A stretch of DNA of 64,000 nucleotides from Jannaschia sp. M317 (GTDB taxonomy: Bacteria; Pseudomonadota; Alphaproteobacteria; Rhodobacterales; Rhodobacteraceae). Positions 49,126 through 57,787 of this stretch are shown piece after piece. The stretch is taken from assembly GCF_025141175.1 (NCBI RefSeq), contig NZ_CP081155.1:1455001-1519000 (forward strand), written 5' to 3'. The notes beneath the pieces are model-generated. The model had not been told where the DNA came from and made no database searches. It worked only from the letters and a program-made list of their open reading frames with translations. Every line of letters begins with the position of its first letter. Within the stretch, counting starts at the first letter, position 1. The position numbers were made by a program, and so were the translations under genes.

Positions 49126-50577
49126 CTAGCCCCCCATCCGCGATTCAAGACGGCTGACCATGGCGGCGGGGACCTCCTCTTCCTGCAACTGGGTCAGCAT
49201 CCGCGCCTTCACCTCGGACGGGATGCGGGTATTACCCTCCACGAAGGCCTGGATGCGGGCGCGGCGTTCTGGGTCCAGCGTTACCATCTCGGCCACCTCC
49301 GGTTCGGCCCCGTCGGGACGGATCGGACGCACCCGGATTCCGGCGCCCAACGCGGGTGAGCGTTCGGCCACCACCTCGCGCCCGTCGATGCGGCCGCGCA
49401 CGATCACATCGTCGCCCTGGCGGCGCAGGCGGTCCACGGCGACGGTTTCCAGGCGGTCCTCTTCGCCCAGCACGAGAACCTCGCCCTGCGCCGACAGCGC
49501 GGTGGCAGGCAGGCGGATGGCGCGGGGCAGGGTGGGTTCCTCGACCACCACGCGGACAAAATCGCCGGGGCGAAAGCCCCGCGCGTCCGACAGCCGGGCA
49601 AAGACCAGTCGTCCGGTCTGCCCCTCGCCCACCGCCGGGGCTTCGCGCGTGATCTGGCCTTTCGCCTCGACGTCCAGGCCGAAGACGTCCAGCACCGCCG
49701 TCACCTCTGCGCCCACCAGGTTGCCTGCGCCGTCCAGCAGCCGCGCGTGTTCTGCCGCCGACAGGCGGAACGCGACCTCCAGCTCGGTCGGATCGATCAG
49801 TCGGGCGACTTGTTCGTTGGCGGTCACCAGCCCGCCGCGCAGGACCGACACCTCGGACAGCTGCCCCGCGAATTCCGCCGTCAGCGTGCGGTCGGCCACG
49901 TCGCGTTCCGCCTGGGCCAGGGCGATGCGCGCCCGGTCGATGGTCAGCGCCGCGGAATCGACGCGCGTCTCCGCTTGGGCGATGGCCCCGCGCCGGGTCA
50001 GGATCGTCTGTTCGGCATTGGCGAGGGCCAGTTCAGCCGACTCGCGCGTGGCGGCCGCACCCACGCCCCGGGCCGACAGGTCCACCTGCCGTTGCAACGC
50101 GCGGCCCTGCAGGTCGCGCTGCGCCTCGGCCCCGGCCAATTCCGCCCGCGCCAGATCCAGGTTGCGGGCCGCATCGCGGGCCTCGGCCTCGGCCCCGGCC
50201 AGGTCGGCGCGTGCCACGGCCAGCGCGCTTTCGGCATCGGCAGGGTCGATCCGCAGCAGCAGCTGCCCGGCGGTGGCGGTGCCGCCCTCCTCGAAGCCGG
50301 GGGCCAGTTCTACGACGCGCCCGCCGACCGGGGCCCGCAGTTCCAGAACACGCCGCGCGCGCACTTCGCCAAAGGCGGTCAACGTGGGGGTCAGCTGTGT
50401 CGCCTCGGCGGTGACGACATTGACGGCCAGCACCCGTTCGCGGGCAGGCGGGCCGCCGCCCTCGCGGGCCTGGCGGTCCTGCAAGGCGGCATAGGTGATC
50501 TGTGCCGCCCAAGCCAGCAGGCCCAGCGTCACGGCAGTCAGGAACAGGGCAATAAAACTGCGACGTAGGAAGCGCAT
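49126..50577 (-). CDS. RND efflux periplasmic adaptor (membrane fusion protein)
   Basis: 483-residue HlyD/AcrA-type adaptor. It has an N-terminal membrane anchor (FIALFLTAVTLGLLAWAAQI, residues 8-27) and a biotinyl-lipoyl-like domain (ELRAPVGGRVVELAPGFEEG). A long alpha-helical hairpin rich in Ala/Arg/Leu lies at about residues 105-220, followed by beta-barrel and proximal domains. The ATG at 50577 is preceded by GGAGAG. It links the RND permease downstream to an outer-membrane channel encoded elsewhere. Confidence 0.9.
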   Translation of the reverse strand: MRFLRRSFIALFLTAVTLGLLAWAAQITYAALQDRQAREGGGPPARERVLAVNVVTAEATQLTPTLTAFGEVRARRVLELRAPVGGRVVELAPGFEEGGTATAGQLLLRIDPADAESALAVARADLAGAEAEARDAARNLDLARAELAGAEAQRDLQGRALQRQVDLSARGVGAAATRESAELALANAEQTILTRRGAIAQAETRVDSAALTIDRARIALAQAERDVADRTLTAEFAGQLSEVSVLRGGLVTANEQVARLIDPTELEVAFRLSAAEHARLLDGAGNLVGAEVTAVLDVFGLDVEAKGQITREAPAVGEGQTGRLVFARLSDARGFRPGDFVRVVVEEPTLPRAIRLPATALSAQGEVLVLGEEDRLETVAVDRLRRQGDDVIVRGRIDGREVVAERSPALGAGIRVRPIRPDGAEPEVAEMVTLDPERRARIQAFVEGNTRIPSEVKARMLTQLQEEEVPAAMVSRLESRMGG

Positions 50578-50652
50578 GGACTCTCCGATCCAGGGGACCA
50601 ACTTAAGATAAGGCGCGGACGGCCCATTCCAAAGTTTACACGCAGGCTTGCG

Positions 50653-51183
50653 TCACTTCCGTCGCAGATGTTCGTCCAGACGGGGCATTATTTCTACAAA
50701 GTTGCAGGGCTTGTGCCGATAATCGAGCTGATGGACGAGAATTTCGTCCCAGGCGTCCTTGCAGGCGCCGGGCGAGCCGGGCAGCGCGAACAGATAGGTG
50801 CCACCCGCCACCCCGCCGCAGGCGCGCGATTGCACCGCCGAGGTGCCGATTTTCCGCATCGAGACGTGGGTGAACACCGTGCCGAAGGCGTCGATTTCCT
50901 TTTCGTAGACGTCGCGGTGCGCCTCGACGGTGACATCCCGGCCCGTCAGCCCGGTGCCGCCCGTCGACAGGATCACGTCGATGTCCGCATCGGCCACCCA
51001 GGCGCGCAGGTGTGCGGCGATCCCGGCGCGGTCGTCGCGGACAATGGTCCGTGCGGCCAGCACATGCCCCGCGGCTTCCAGCCGTGCCACCAACGTGTCA
51101 CCGGACCGGTCGTCCGTCACGCTCCGGGTGTCGCTCACCGTCAGGACGGCGATGCGGCAGGCGATGAATTCCCGATCTGTCAC
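50653..51183 (-). CDS. moaB: Molybdenum cofactor biosynthesis protein MoaB
   Basis: 176-residue MoaB/MogA-fold protein that adenylylates molybdopterin or binds it. Motifs are LTVSDTRS (about residues 14-21), STGGTGLTGRDVT (about 74-86) and FALPGSPGACKDAWDEIL (about 132-149). The start codon is GTG at 51183 with a GAGG element upstream. No other molybdopterin genes are adjacent. Confidence 0.92.
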   Translation of the reverse strand: MTDREFIACRIAVLTVSDTRSVTDDRSGDTLVARLEAAGHVLAARTIVRDDRAGIAAHLRAWVADADIDVILSTGGTGLTGRDVTVEAHRDVYEKEIDAFGTVFTHVSMRKIGTSAVQSRACGGVAGGTYLFALPGSPGACKDAWDEILVHQLDYRHKPCNFVEIMPRLDEHLRRK

Positions 51184-51190
51184 GCGCGGC

Positions 51191-51270
51191 CCTCTTCCTT
51201 GTTTTCCAAATATGCGGGGGGTCCGGGGGGCAAAGCCCCCCGGCGGATCGCCCCCGCATCAGCGGGGGCG
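51191..51270 (-). repeat. Dispersed intergenic repeat, copy D
   Basis: Read on the minus strand: a hairpin CGCCCCCGC-tgat-GCGGGGGCG, a second hairpin GGGGGGC-ttt-GCCCCCC, then CCCCGCATATTTGGAAAACA and AGGAAGAG. Plus-strand hairpin positions are 51225-51241 and 51249-51270. It separates the moaB and GST genes, both on the minus strand. Confidence 0.62.
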
Positions 51271-51276
51271 AAACCC

Positions 51277-52095
51277 TCACTTGAAATCGTCGCGGGAATG
51301 CCGCTCCGGCAGTTTCAGGCTCTCGTCGTCGCCGAAGGACCGGTTGACCATGCGTCCGCGCCGCACGGCGGGCCGGGCGTCGATCCGTTCGGCCCAGGCC
51401 ATCAGATGTTCATAGTCCTGCACCGCCAGGAACTCCGCCGCGTTGTACAGCCGTCCCAGGACCAGCTGCCCATACCACGACCAGATCGCCATGTCGGCGA
51501 TGGTGTAGTCGTCGCCGGCGATCCAGGGCACGTCTTCCAGGCGCTGGTTCAGCACGTCCAACTGACGCTTGGCTTCCATCGCGTAGCGGTTGATCGGGTA
51601 TTCGAACTTTTCGGGCGCATAGGCGTAGAAATGGCCAAAGCCACCGCCCAGGAACGGGGCGGAGCCCATCTGCCAGAACAGCCAGGACATCATCTCTGGC
51701 CGGTTGTCCCCCAGGAAAGCGCCATAGCGTTCCGCCAGATGCATCATGATCGCCCCGCTTTCGAAGATCCGGGCGTTCAGCCCGTCGGTCCGGTCGAACA
51801 GCGCGGGGATCTTGGAATTCGGGTTCACGTCGACAAAGCCGGAGCCGAACTGATCTCCCTCACCGATGTTGATCAGCCAGGCGTCGTACTCGACCGGATG
51901 CCCGGCCTCGATCAGCTCTTCGAACAGGACCGTGACCTTGACCCCGTTGGGCGTCGCCAACGAATAGAGCTGGTAGGGGTGATCCCCGACCGGCAGGTCC
52001 TTGTCGTGGGTCGGGCCGGACACGGGCCGGTTGATATTGGCGAACTGGCCCCCGGATTGGGTGTTCTGCCAGACTTTGGGCGGCTCGTAGGTCAT
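51277..52095 (-). CDS. yghU: YghU-type glutathione S-transferase / disulfide-bond oxidoreductase
   Basis: 272-residue GST-fold protein. The pattern YQLYSLATPNGVKVTVLFEE (about residues 41-60), FVDVNPNSKIPALFD and FESGAIMMHLAERYG gives the thioredoxin-like N-terminal domain with the conserved Asn of the YghU/YfcG nu class. The C-terminal domain has GGGFGHFYAYAPEKFEY. Such proteins bind two glutathiones and reduce disulfides or peroxides. The ATG at 52095 is clear. Confidence 0.9.
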   Translation of the reverse strand: MTYEPPKVWQNTQSGGQFANINRPVSGPTHDKDLPVGDHPYQLYSLATPNGVKVTVLFEELIEAGHPVEYDAWLINIGEGDQFGSGFVDVNPNSKIPALFDRTDGLNARIFESGAIMMHLAERYGAFLGDNRPEMMSWLFWQMGSAPFLGGGFGHFYAYAPEKFEYPINRYAMEAKRQLDVLNQRLEDVPWIAGDDYTIADMAIWSWYGQLVLGRLYNAAEFLAVQDYEHLMAWAERIDARPAVRRGRMVNRSFGDDESLKLPERHSRDDFK

Positions 52096-52127
52096 GTGCG
52101 GTCGGTCCTTTGGTTAGAGCGGGCAGG

Positions 52128-52176
52128 GCGGGGGCCAGCCCCCGCGCCCCCGGAGTACTTATGCCGAGAAAAAGAC
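52128..52176 (+). repeat. Dispersed intergenic repeat, copy E
   Basis: Hairpin core GGGGGCCAGCCCCC within GCGGGGGC/GCCCCCGC (52128-52145), then GGAGTACTTATGCCGAGAAA and AAGAC. The core is identical to copy F read in the same sense. It lies between the GST start and the UDG stop. Confidence 0.65.
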
Positions 52177-52180
52177 AGGG

Positions 52181-52981
52181 CTAGGCCCCCAGCCGCGCGC
52201 GCAGCGCCAGCAGGTCTGCCCAGGCCTCGCGCTTGGCACCGGTCTGGCGCAGCAGGTAGGCGGGATGCAGCATCGGCAGAACCGGCAGACCAAAGCCCTC
52301 GGTCCAGGTGCCGCGCAGCCGGGTGATGCCGCGGCGGTTGAGCACCGCGCCGCAGGCGTGGTTGCCCATCAGGATCAAAAGCTCCGGCGCGGCCAGTTCC
52401 ACGTGGCGACGCAGGAAAGGCAGCATCATCGCCACTTCGGCCGGATCCGGGTCGCGGTTCGACGGCGGCCGCCAGGGCAGGACGTTGGTGATGTAGACGG
52501 CCTGCGCCGGATCCTGTGCATCGCGGGCCATGTCGATCGCGGCAAGCATCCGGTCCAGCAACTGCCCGGCCTGTCCGACAAAGGGTTTGCCCTGGCGGTC
52601 CTCTTCGCGGCCCGGCGCCTCGCCGATGATCATCACCCGGGCCGCCGGATTGCCGTCCGCGAACACCAGCGACCGGGCGCCCAGCCGCAGGTCGCACCAG
52701 GGGTATGCGGCCAGCGCGTCGCGCAGGGCGGGCAGGGTCGCGGCCCCGGCGGCCATCCGTTCCGCCTCGGTCACGGGATCGGGGTCGGTGCCGATGGGGC
52801 CTGCGGGGGCCGCCTGCGCGGATGCGGGGGCCGGGTCCGCCGCCGGACGTGCGGGGGCCGGCATCCGGGGGGGCAGGGCAAAGCGATTGACGGGGCTCGC
52901 CTCGACCGCCGTGTCGCAGCCCAGTTCCACCTGCCATTCGAGGGCAGCACGCAGCGCTTCGGGGGACATCTGATCGAGCAT
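52181..52981 (-). CDS. Uracil-DNA glycosylase family 4-like, mostly lacking Fe-S cysteines
   Basis: 266-residue DNA-repair glycosylase. Motif GEAPGREEDRQGKPFVGQ (about residues 118-135), YITNVLPWRPPSNRDPDP and MLHPAYLLRQ match the type-4 family. Characterised type-4 UDGs hold a 4Fe-4S cluster through four cysteines. Here only one corresponding cysteine (PWCDLRLG) is seen; the others align with Tyr, Trp (VLPWRPP) and Met (VAMMLPF). An alanine/proline-rich linker (about residues 35-70) precedes the domain. Alphaproteobacterial relatives show the same drift, so it is probably still active. Confidence 0.8.
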   Translation of the reverse strand: MLDQMSPEALRAALEWQVELGCDTAVEASPVNRFALPPRMPAPARPAADPAPASAQAAPAGPIGTDPDPVTEAERMAAGAATLPALRDALAAYPWCDLRLGARSLVFADGNPAARVMIIGEAPGREEDRQGKPFVGQAGQLLDRMLAAIDMARDAQDPAQAVYITNVLPWRPPSNRDPDPAEVAMMLPFLRRHVELAAPELLILMGNHACGAVLNRRGITRLRGTWTEGFGLPVLPMLHPAYLLRQTGAKREAWADLLALRARLGA

Positions 52982-53056
52982 GACAGATGTGCTAGCCCGT
53001 CTTGTGGCGAAGGACCAGAAGGTCTGCGCCCCGCGCGCAAATGTGATCGGACCGCG

Positions 53057-53929
53057 TCAGTCGCTGCGCCCCGCCGCCAGGGCCGTGATCCGGTTGAATG
53101 TCTCTTTGTGATCCGGCGCGATCTGGGGGATCGGGTGGCCCGCGGCCAGCGCCAGTTTCTGCTGGATCACCCGGAACGCGGCGGACACGACGGACCCGGT
53201 TGCCGCCTGCACCGGTCCATCCAGCGCGTCCGCCAGCGGCACGAACCGCGCGCCCGCCGACCGCAGCGCGGCCAGGTAGTCCTGCGCCATTACCGCGAAG
53301 AAAGCCACGTTGTGGCCCAGCGCGATGCTGGGCACCGGGGTGCCGAACCAGGCGGCTGCGGCCGCGTGATCGTGGCGCAGCTGGGCGGGGGCGAATGTGA
53401 GGAAGGCATCGCAGACCCAGGCCTCGGTCCGGCGGTCGCCTGCTTCGCGTGCGGCAAGCCAGGCGCGGTTGAAGGTCCATTCATAGCTGAACGAGGTGAC
53501 ATCGACCGCCGTATACCGTTCTGCCGTCAGGTGGGCGTTGACCGCCGCCAGCTTGGCCTGCGTCTCGCCCCAATGGCACAGCGGGTGGCGGAACAGGCGG
53601 CGAGGGGCGCGGTCCAGCCAGGGGGCCAGGGCCTGACTGCCCGCGTCGATGTCGGCGATGAAAGCGGCGGCGCTGACCTCGGGCAGGTGCGGATGGGAAT
53701 GGGTGTGGTTGCCGACGTGATGGCCGTCTGCCAGCCAGTCATCCAGAATACGCGCGTAGCCTGGGCCGCGCGCCAGCGGCCAGGAATTGCAGAAGGCATA
53801 GACCCCCGCGACCCCCTGCGCGGCCAGCGCCCGGCGGATGTCGGCCACGATGCCCGCCGCCGTGACCCCGGCGGGCGGGTCCGACTGCGGCCAAAGCGGC
53901 AGGTCATCAAGGGTGAAGGCTATGTCCAT
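53057..53929 (-). CDS. Polysaccharide deacetylase-fold (NodB) protein
   Basis: 290-residue NodB-fold hydrolase. The catalytic DD motif reads [10 protein letters not shown] (residues 4-13) and the metal histidines [16 protein letters not shown] (about residues 71-86), followed by [12 protein letters not shown]. It is therefore closer to metal-dependent deacetylases than are the PuuE-like pair at 4.7-6.5 kb. No signal peptide is visible. The ATG at 53929 has AGGA upstream; the longer frame overlaps the divergent pyrB leader. The substrate is unknown. Confidence 0.8.
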   Translation of the reverse strand: MDIAFTLDDLPLWPQSDPPAGVTAAGIVADIRRALAAQGVAGVYAFCNSWPLARGPGYARILDDWLADGHHVGNHTHSHPHLPEVSAAAFIADIDAGSQALAPWLDRAPRRLFRHPLCHWGETQAKLAAVNAHLTAERYTAVDVTSFSYEWTFNRAWLAAREAGDRRTEAWVCDAFLTFAPAQLRHDHAAAAAWFGTPVPSIALGHNVAFFAVMAQDYLAALRSAGARFVPLADALDGPVQAATGSVVSAAFRVIQQKLALAAGHPIPQIAPDHKETFNRITALAAGRSD

Positions 53930-53973
53930 CGGCGGATCCTTTGGACCCATGGGCCGGGCGGGTACGCCTGCTG

Positions 53974-53992
53974 TCAAGCCAAAGGGGCTTGA
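53974..53992 (+). promoter_or_regulatory. Small hairpin in the pyrB leader
   Basis: TCAAGCC (53974-53980) and GGCTTGA (53986-53992) form a perfect 7-bp stem with a five-base loop, 31 bases before the pyrB ATG. It could take part in leader control or terminate divergent transcripts. No attenuator-type U-run is visible. Confidence 0.35.
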
Positions 53993-54023
53993 TCCCCCGG
54001 AGATCGCGTCGCAAGACCACCCC

Positions 54024-54956
54024 ATGTTCACGCAACGCCACCTCCTCGGCATCGAGCCGCTGCACCCCGTCGAGATCACCGCCCTGCTCGACCGCGCCGA
54101 CCATTATGCCGAGGCCACGCGCCGCGGCGAAAAACATGGCGATGCCCTGGCTGGGCTGACGCAGATCAACATGTTCTTCGAGAATTCCACCCGCACCCAG
54201 GCCAGCTTCGAGATTGCGGGCAAGCGGCTGGGCGCGGATGTGATGAACATGGCGATGCAGGCCTCCAGCCTGAAAAAGGGCGAGACGCTGATCGACACGG
54301 CGCTGACGCTGAACGCCATGCGCCCCGATCTGATCGTCGTGCGGCACCCGCATTCCGGTGCGGTCAACCTGCTGGCCGAAAAGGTCAACTGCGCGGTTCT
54401 GAACGCGGGCGACGGGCGGCACGAGCATCCGACCCAGGCCCTGCTGGACGCGCTGACGATCCGGCGCGCCAAGGGGCGTCTGCACCGGCTGACCGTGGCG
54501 ATCTGCGGCGACATCGCCCATTCCCGCGTGGCGCGGTCGAACATGATCCTGCTGGGCAAGATGGAAAACCGCGTCCGCCTGGTCGGCCCGCCGACCCTGA
54601 TGCCGTCCGAGGTCGCCGCCCTGGGCGTCGAGGTCACCGACAACATGCAAGAGGGGCTGCGCGACGCCGACGTGGTCATGATGCTGCGCCTGCAAAAGGA
54701 ACGCATGGACGGCGCCTTCATCCCGTCGGAGCGGGAGTATTACCACCGCTTCGGCCTGGACGCGGCGAAACTGGCGGCGGCAAAGCCCGACGCCATCGTC
54801 ATGCACCCCGGTCCCATGAACCGGGGGGTGGAGATCGACGGCACCCTGGCCGACGACATCAACCGGTCCGTCATCCAGGAGCAGGTGGAGATGGGCGTGG
54901 CCGTGCGCATGGCGGCGATGGACCTGCTGGCGGCGAACCTGCGCGCAGCGGTGTGA
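54024..54956 (+). CDS. pyrB: Aspartate carbamoyltransferase catalytic subunit
   Basis: 310-residue ATCase catalytic chain, the first committed step of pyrimidine synthesis. Motifs are [20 protein letters not shown] (about 49-68, carbamoyl-phosphate binding), [16 protein letters not shown] (about 130-145), [12 protein letters not shown] and [13 protein letters not shown]. The length is typical. No regulatory pyrI is present. The metal-ligand-free dihydroorotase homologue at 55.9 kb is the expected structural partner in such bacteria. The ATG at 54024 is fixed by homology; upstream open frame is spurious. Confidence 0.95.
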   Translation: MFTQRHLLGIEPLHPVEITALLDRADHYAEATRRGEKHGDALAGLTQINMFFENSTRTQASFEIAGKRLGADVMNMAMQASSLKKGETLIDTALTLNAMRPDLIVVRHPHSGAVNLLAEKVNCAVLNAGDGRHEHPTQALLDALTIRRAKGRLHRLTVAICGDIAHSRVARSNMILLGKMENRVRLVGPPTLMPSEVAALGVEVTDNMQEGLRDADVVMMLRLQKERMDGAFIPSEREYYHRFGLDAAKLAAAKPDAIVMHPGPMNRGVEIDGTLADDINRSVIQEQVEMGVAVRMAAMDLLAANLRAAV

Positions 54957-55203
54957 TCCGTTCACCGGACATTCACCGCTCGGCGCGATACCCTGATCGT
55001 CGACATTGAAGGACAGGGTTCAACGGTCGGGCGGGTCACGCCGCGCCCCGCGCGATCATCCGGCGCGGGGGCTCACCGTCCCGCGACCGCCGAGCCCACC
55101 CCTCACCCGAGGGTGGTGCCATCCTCACCACCAGCCAGAGCATCTGCCTGGTCTGCCCCGGTCCCCGGTTGACCGCCCTGTCGCCCGGCCCATATTCCGT
55201 GGC

Positions 55204-55743
55204 ATGCCCATGGACCTTCCCCCCCGCGACGCCCGTATCCACGTCTTTTCCGTCAGTGATGGTGATCTGACGCTGGCGCATCAGACCTATCTGTCCCGCC
55301 TGGACGCGGAACCCCCCGCCGCCACGGCTCTGCCAGAGGCGTTTGGCGCGGCCATCGACGCCACCTACGCGGAGGTCTTTTCGGTCGAGGATATCGCGCC
55401 GATGCGCCTGCGCGATTACCTGTCGCAGGCGCACGACATCCCCTCCGACACCCTGGCCGCGGATGCCGCGCGTCTGGATGCCCTTTCTGGCGATGTGGTC
55501 GTGCTGGCCCCCCGCGCGATCGAGGGGCTGACCCGGCTGTCACCACAGCCCGAGCTGACCCATATCGGCAGCTATCCCACCGCCGAGGCCGACAACGCCC
55601 CCCGAGAACTGCCGCCTGCGGCCAAGCAGCCGCAGCTTGCGACGCCCGCCACGGCCACCGGCACGCCGGTGCAGCGCAAGGTCATCCCCTGGATCGTGAT
55701 CGGTGCGCTGGTCCTGGCGGTGCTGGTGGTCGCGCTCTTCTGA
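55204..55743 (+). CDS. Hypothetical single-pass membrane protein between pyrB and pyrC-like genes
   Basis: 179-residue acidic protein with one C-terminal membrane helix (PWIVIGALVLAVLVVALF, residues 162-179) ending at the terminus, so it would be a tail-anchored protein facing the cytoplasm. The soluble part is Ala/Asp-rich and ends in a Pro/Ala/Thr linker. ATG codons at 55204 and 55210 are both possible. I do not recognise the family. Its fixed place between pyrimidine genes suggests linkage by conserved order rather than function. Confidence 0.72.
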   Translation: MPMDLPPRDARIHVFSVSDGDLTLAHQTYLSRLDAEPPAATALPEAFGAAIDATYAEVFSVEDIAPMRLRDYLSQAHDIPSDTLAADAARLDALSGDVVVLAPRAIEGLTRLSPQPELTHIGSYPTAEADNAPRELPPAAKQPQLATPATATGTPVQRKVIPWIVIGALVLAVLVVALF

Positions 55744-55812
55744 GGGATCGGGTGCGTCTACCTGCGGCAGGGCGTCACCGCGCCGCGTGGAGCGGTCCGT
55801 CGGTGCATCTCC

Positions 55813-55862
55813 GCCTCTTCCTCTGGCCATGAATACCTCGGGGGTCAGGGGGCTGGCCCCCG
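55813..55862 (-). repeat. Dispersed intergenic repeat, copy F
   Basis: Minus-strand sense: hairpin GGGGGCCAGCCCCC (plus positions 55848-55861), then CCCCGAGGTATTCATGGCCA and GAGGAAGAG. It is located between the hypothetical membrane-protein gene and the dihydroorotase homologue, in the orientation opposite to both genes. Confidence 0.65.
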
Positions 55863-55920
55863 GTCCTTGGCTTGCGCCAAGCCGATTGCCTTGGCGCGGC
55901 GCGGGGGCTAACCGGGGGGC

Positions 55921-57192
55921 ATGACTGCGACGCTCTTCACCAATGCCCGCCTGATCGATCCCGTCACCGGCAGCGACGCCCTGGGCGAGTTGCGCATCGA
56001 GGACGGGCGCATCACCGCCCCCGGACCCGCGGCCCATGTCATCGACTGTCGCGGCAAATGTCTGGCGCCGGGTATCATCGACATCGGCGTAAAGGTCGGG
56101 GAACCGGGCGAACGTCACAAGGAAAGCTTCCGCACCGCAGGCCGCGCCGCCGCGGCGGGTGGGGTCACCACGATCGTCTGTCGCCCCGACACCCTGCCGC
56201 CCATCGACAGCCCGGAAATGCTGGATCAGGCCCGCGCCCGCGCCGCGGGCAGCCCGGTCCGCGTGCGGCACATGTCGGCGTTGACGCGGGGCCGCGCCGG
56301 GACCGAGATGGCCGAGATCGGGTTTCTGATGGACGCGGGGGCCGTGGCCTTTTCCGATGGCACCCATGTCACCCGCGACGCCAAGATCCTGTCGCGGTGC
56401 CTGACTTATGCCCGTTCGCTGGGCGCGCTGGTCATCGGTCATCCGCAGGATCCCAGCCTGTCTGCCGGGGCCTGCATCACATCCGGTAAATTCGCCAGTC
56501 TGCGTGGCCTGCCCGGGGTTGCCCCCTTGGCCGAGCGTATGGGCCTGGAGCGGGACCTGGCGCTGGTCGAGGCGACGGGTGCCCGCTACCACGCCGATCA
56601 GATCACCTCCGCTGCGGCGCTGCCCGCGCTGCGCCGGGCGCGGGACGCGGGGCTGGACGTGACGGCGGGCACCTCGATCCATCACCTGACATTGAACGTT
56701 CTGGACGTGGCCGACTATCGGACCTTCTTCAAGATGACCCCGCCCCTGCGCACCGAAGACGACCGTCTGGCCGTGGTAGAGGCGTTGGCCACGGGCGAGA
56801 TCGATATCATCTCGTCGATGCACACGCCGCAGGACGAGGAATCGAAACGCCTCCCGTTCGAGCAGGCCGCCCCCGGAGCCGTGGGCCTGGAAACGCTGCT
56901 GCCCGCCGCGATGCGGCTGGTGCATGCGGGGCACATCGACCTGCCGACGCTCTGGCGCGCGGTGTCTCTGAACCCGGCCCGGCGGCTGGGTCTGGAGGGC
57001 GGCACGCTGGAGGTCGACGCCCCGGCCGATCTGGTTCTCTTCGATCCCGACGCGCCCTTTGTGCTGGACCGTTTCAAGCTGCAATCCAAATCCAAGAACA
57101 CGCCCTTTGACGGGGCCCGGATGGAAGGGCGCGTCCTGGGCACCTGGGTCGCGGGCACCCGCGTCCACGGGCAGGAGAGAGCCGATGCCTGA
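55921..57192 (+). CDS. pyrC: Dihydroorotase homologue lacking metal ligands (probable non-catalytic PyrC')
   Basis: 423-residue amidohydrolase-fold protein of the class I dihydroorotase family. Active enzymes have DxHxH after strand 1; here the segment is LAPGIIDIGVKVGEPGE, with Gly56 and Lys58 at the histidine positions. The later histidine/aspartate ligand positions also differ (VIGHPQDP, IISSMHTPQDEE). Family structure is otherwise intact, including SIHHLTLN, FFKMTPPLR and KNTPFDG. Non-catalytic homologues support ATCase assembly in other bacteria, which fits its place near pyrB. A separate active dihydroorotase is expected elsewhere. It overlaps plsY by eight bases. Confidence 0.85.
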   Translation: MTATLFTNARLIDPVTGSDALGELRIEDGRITAPGPAAHVIDCRGKCLAPGIIDIGVKVGEPGERHKESFRTAGRAAAAGGVTTIVCRPDTLPPIDSPEMLDQARARAAGSPVRVRHMSALTRGRAGTEMAEIGFLMDAGAVAFSDGTHVTRDAKILSRCLTYARSLGALVIGHPQDPSLSAGACITSGKFASLRGLPGVAPLAERMGLERDLALVEATGARYHADQITSAAALPALRRARDAGLDVTAGTSIHHLTLNVLDVADYRTFFKMTPPLRTEDDRLAVVEALATGEIDIISSMHTPQDEESKRLPFEQAAPGAVGLETLLPAAMRLVHAGHIDLPTLWRAVSLNPARRLGLEGGTLEVDAPADLVLFDPDAPFVLDRFKLQSKSKNTPFDGARMEGRVLGTWVAGTRVHGQERADA

Positions 57193-57787
57193 GATCACGA
57201 CCGCGCCCCTGACCCTGCTGATTGTCGCGGCGCTCGCCTACCTGCTGGGGTCCGTCCCCTTTGGCATCGTCATGGCGCGGCTGTTCGGGCTGGGCGATTT
57301 GCGGGCCATCGGCTCGGGCAACATCGGGGCCACCAACGTCTTGCGTACCGGCAACAAGGTGGCGGCCTTCCTGACGTTGCTGGGCGATGCGGGCAAGGGC
57401 GGCTTTGCCGTGCTGGTCGCCCGCGCGGTGCTGGGCGAGGATGCGGCACAACTGGCGGGGTTGGCGGCCTTTGCGGGCCATGTCTGGCCGGTCTATCTGC
57501 GGTTCAAGGGCGGCAAAGGCGTCGCGACCTTCCTCGGCACGTTGATCGCGCTGTCCTTCCCGCTGGGGCTGGCGGCCTGCCTGACCTGGCTTGCGGCGGC
57601 CGCAGTGCTGCGGATTTCCTCGACCGGAGCTTTGGCGGCTGCGGCGTTGGCCCCGGTCTGGGCGCTGTGGCTGGCCCCGCAGGCGGTGGCGCTTTGCATC
57701 GTGCTGGGCGCGATGATCTGGGTCTTTCACCGCAGCAACATCGCCCGCATCCGCGCCGGAACCGAACCCAGGATCGGCCAAAAATGA
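57185..57787 (+). CDS. plsY: Glycerol-3-phosphate acyltransferase PlsY
   Basis: 200-residue inner-membrane enzyme that transfers acyl groups from acyl-phosphate to glycerol 3-phosphate. It has the three PlsY motifs: SGNIGATNVLR (about residues 38-48), GHVWPVYLRFKGGKGVAT (about 97-114) and the C-terminal FHRSNIARIRAGTE. About six helices are present. The ATG at 57185 lies eight bases inside the dihydroorotase-homologue end, so translation is coupled. Confidence 0.93.
   Translation: MPEITTAPLTLLIVAALAYLLGSVPFGIVMARLFGLGDLRAIGSGNIGATNVLRTGNKVAAFLTLLGDAGKGGFAVLVARAVLGEDAAQLAGLAAFAGHVWPVYLRFKGGKGVATFLGTLIALSFPLGLAACLTWLAAAAVLRISSTGALAAAALAPVWALWLAPQAVALCIVLGAMIWVFHRSNIARIRAGTEPRIGQK

Noticed and set aside
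50668..53992. Two long overlapping plus-strand frames (50668-52326 and 52265-53992)
   Set aside because: Both are antisense to moaB, the GST, UDG and NodB-like genes, all of which have convincing motifs.
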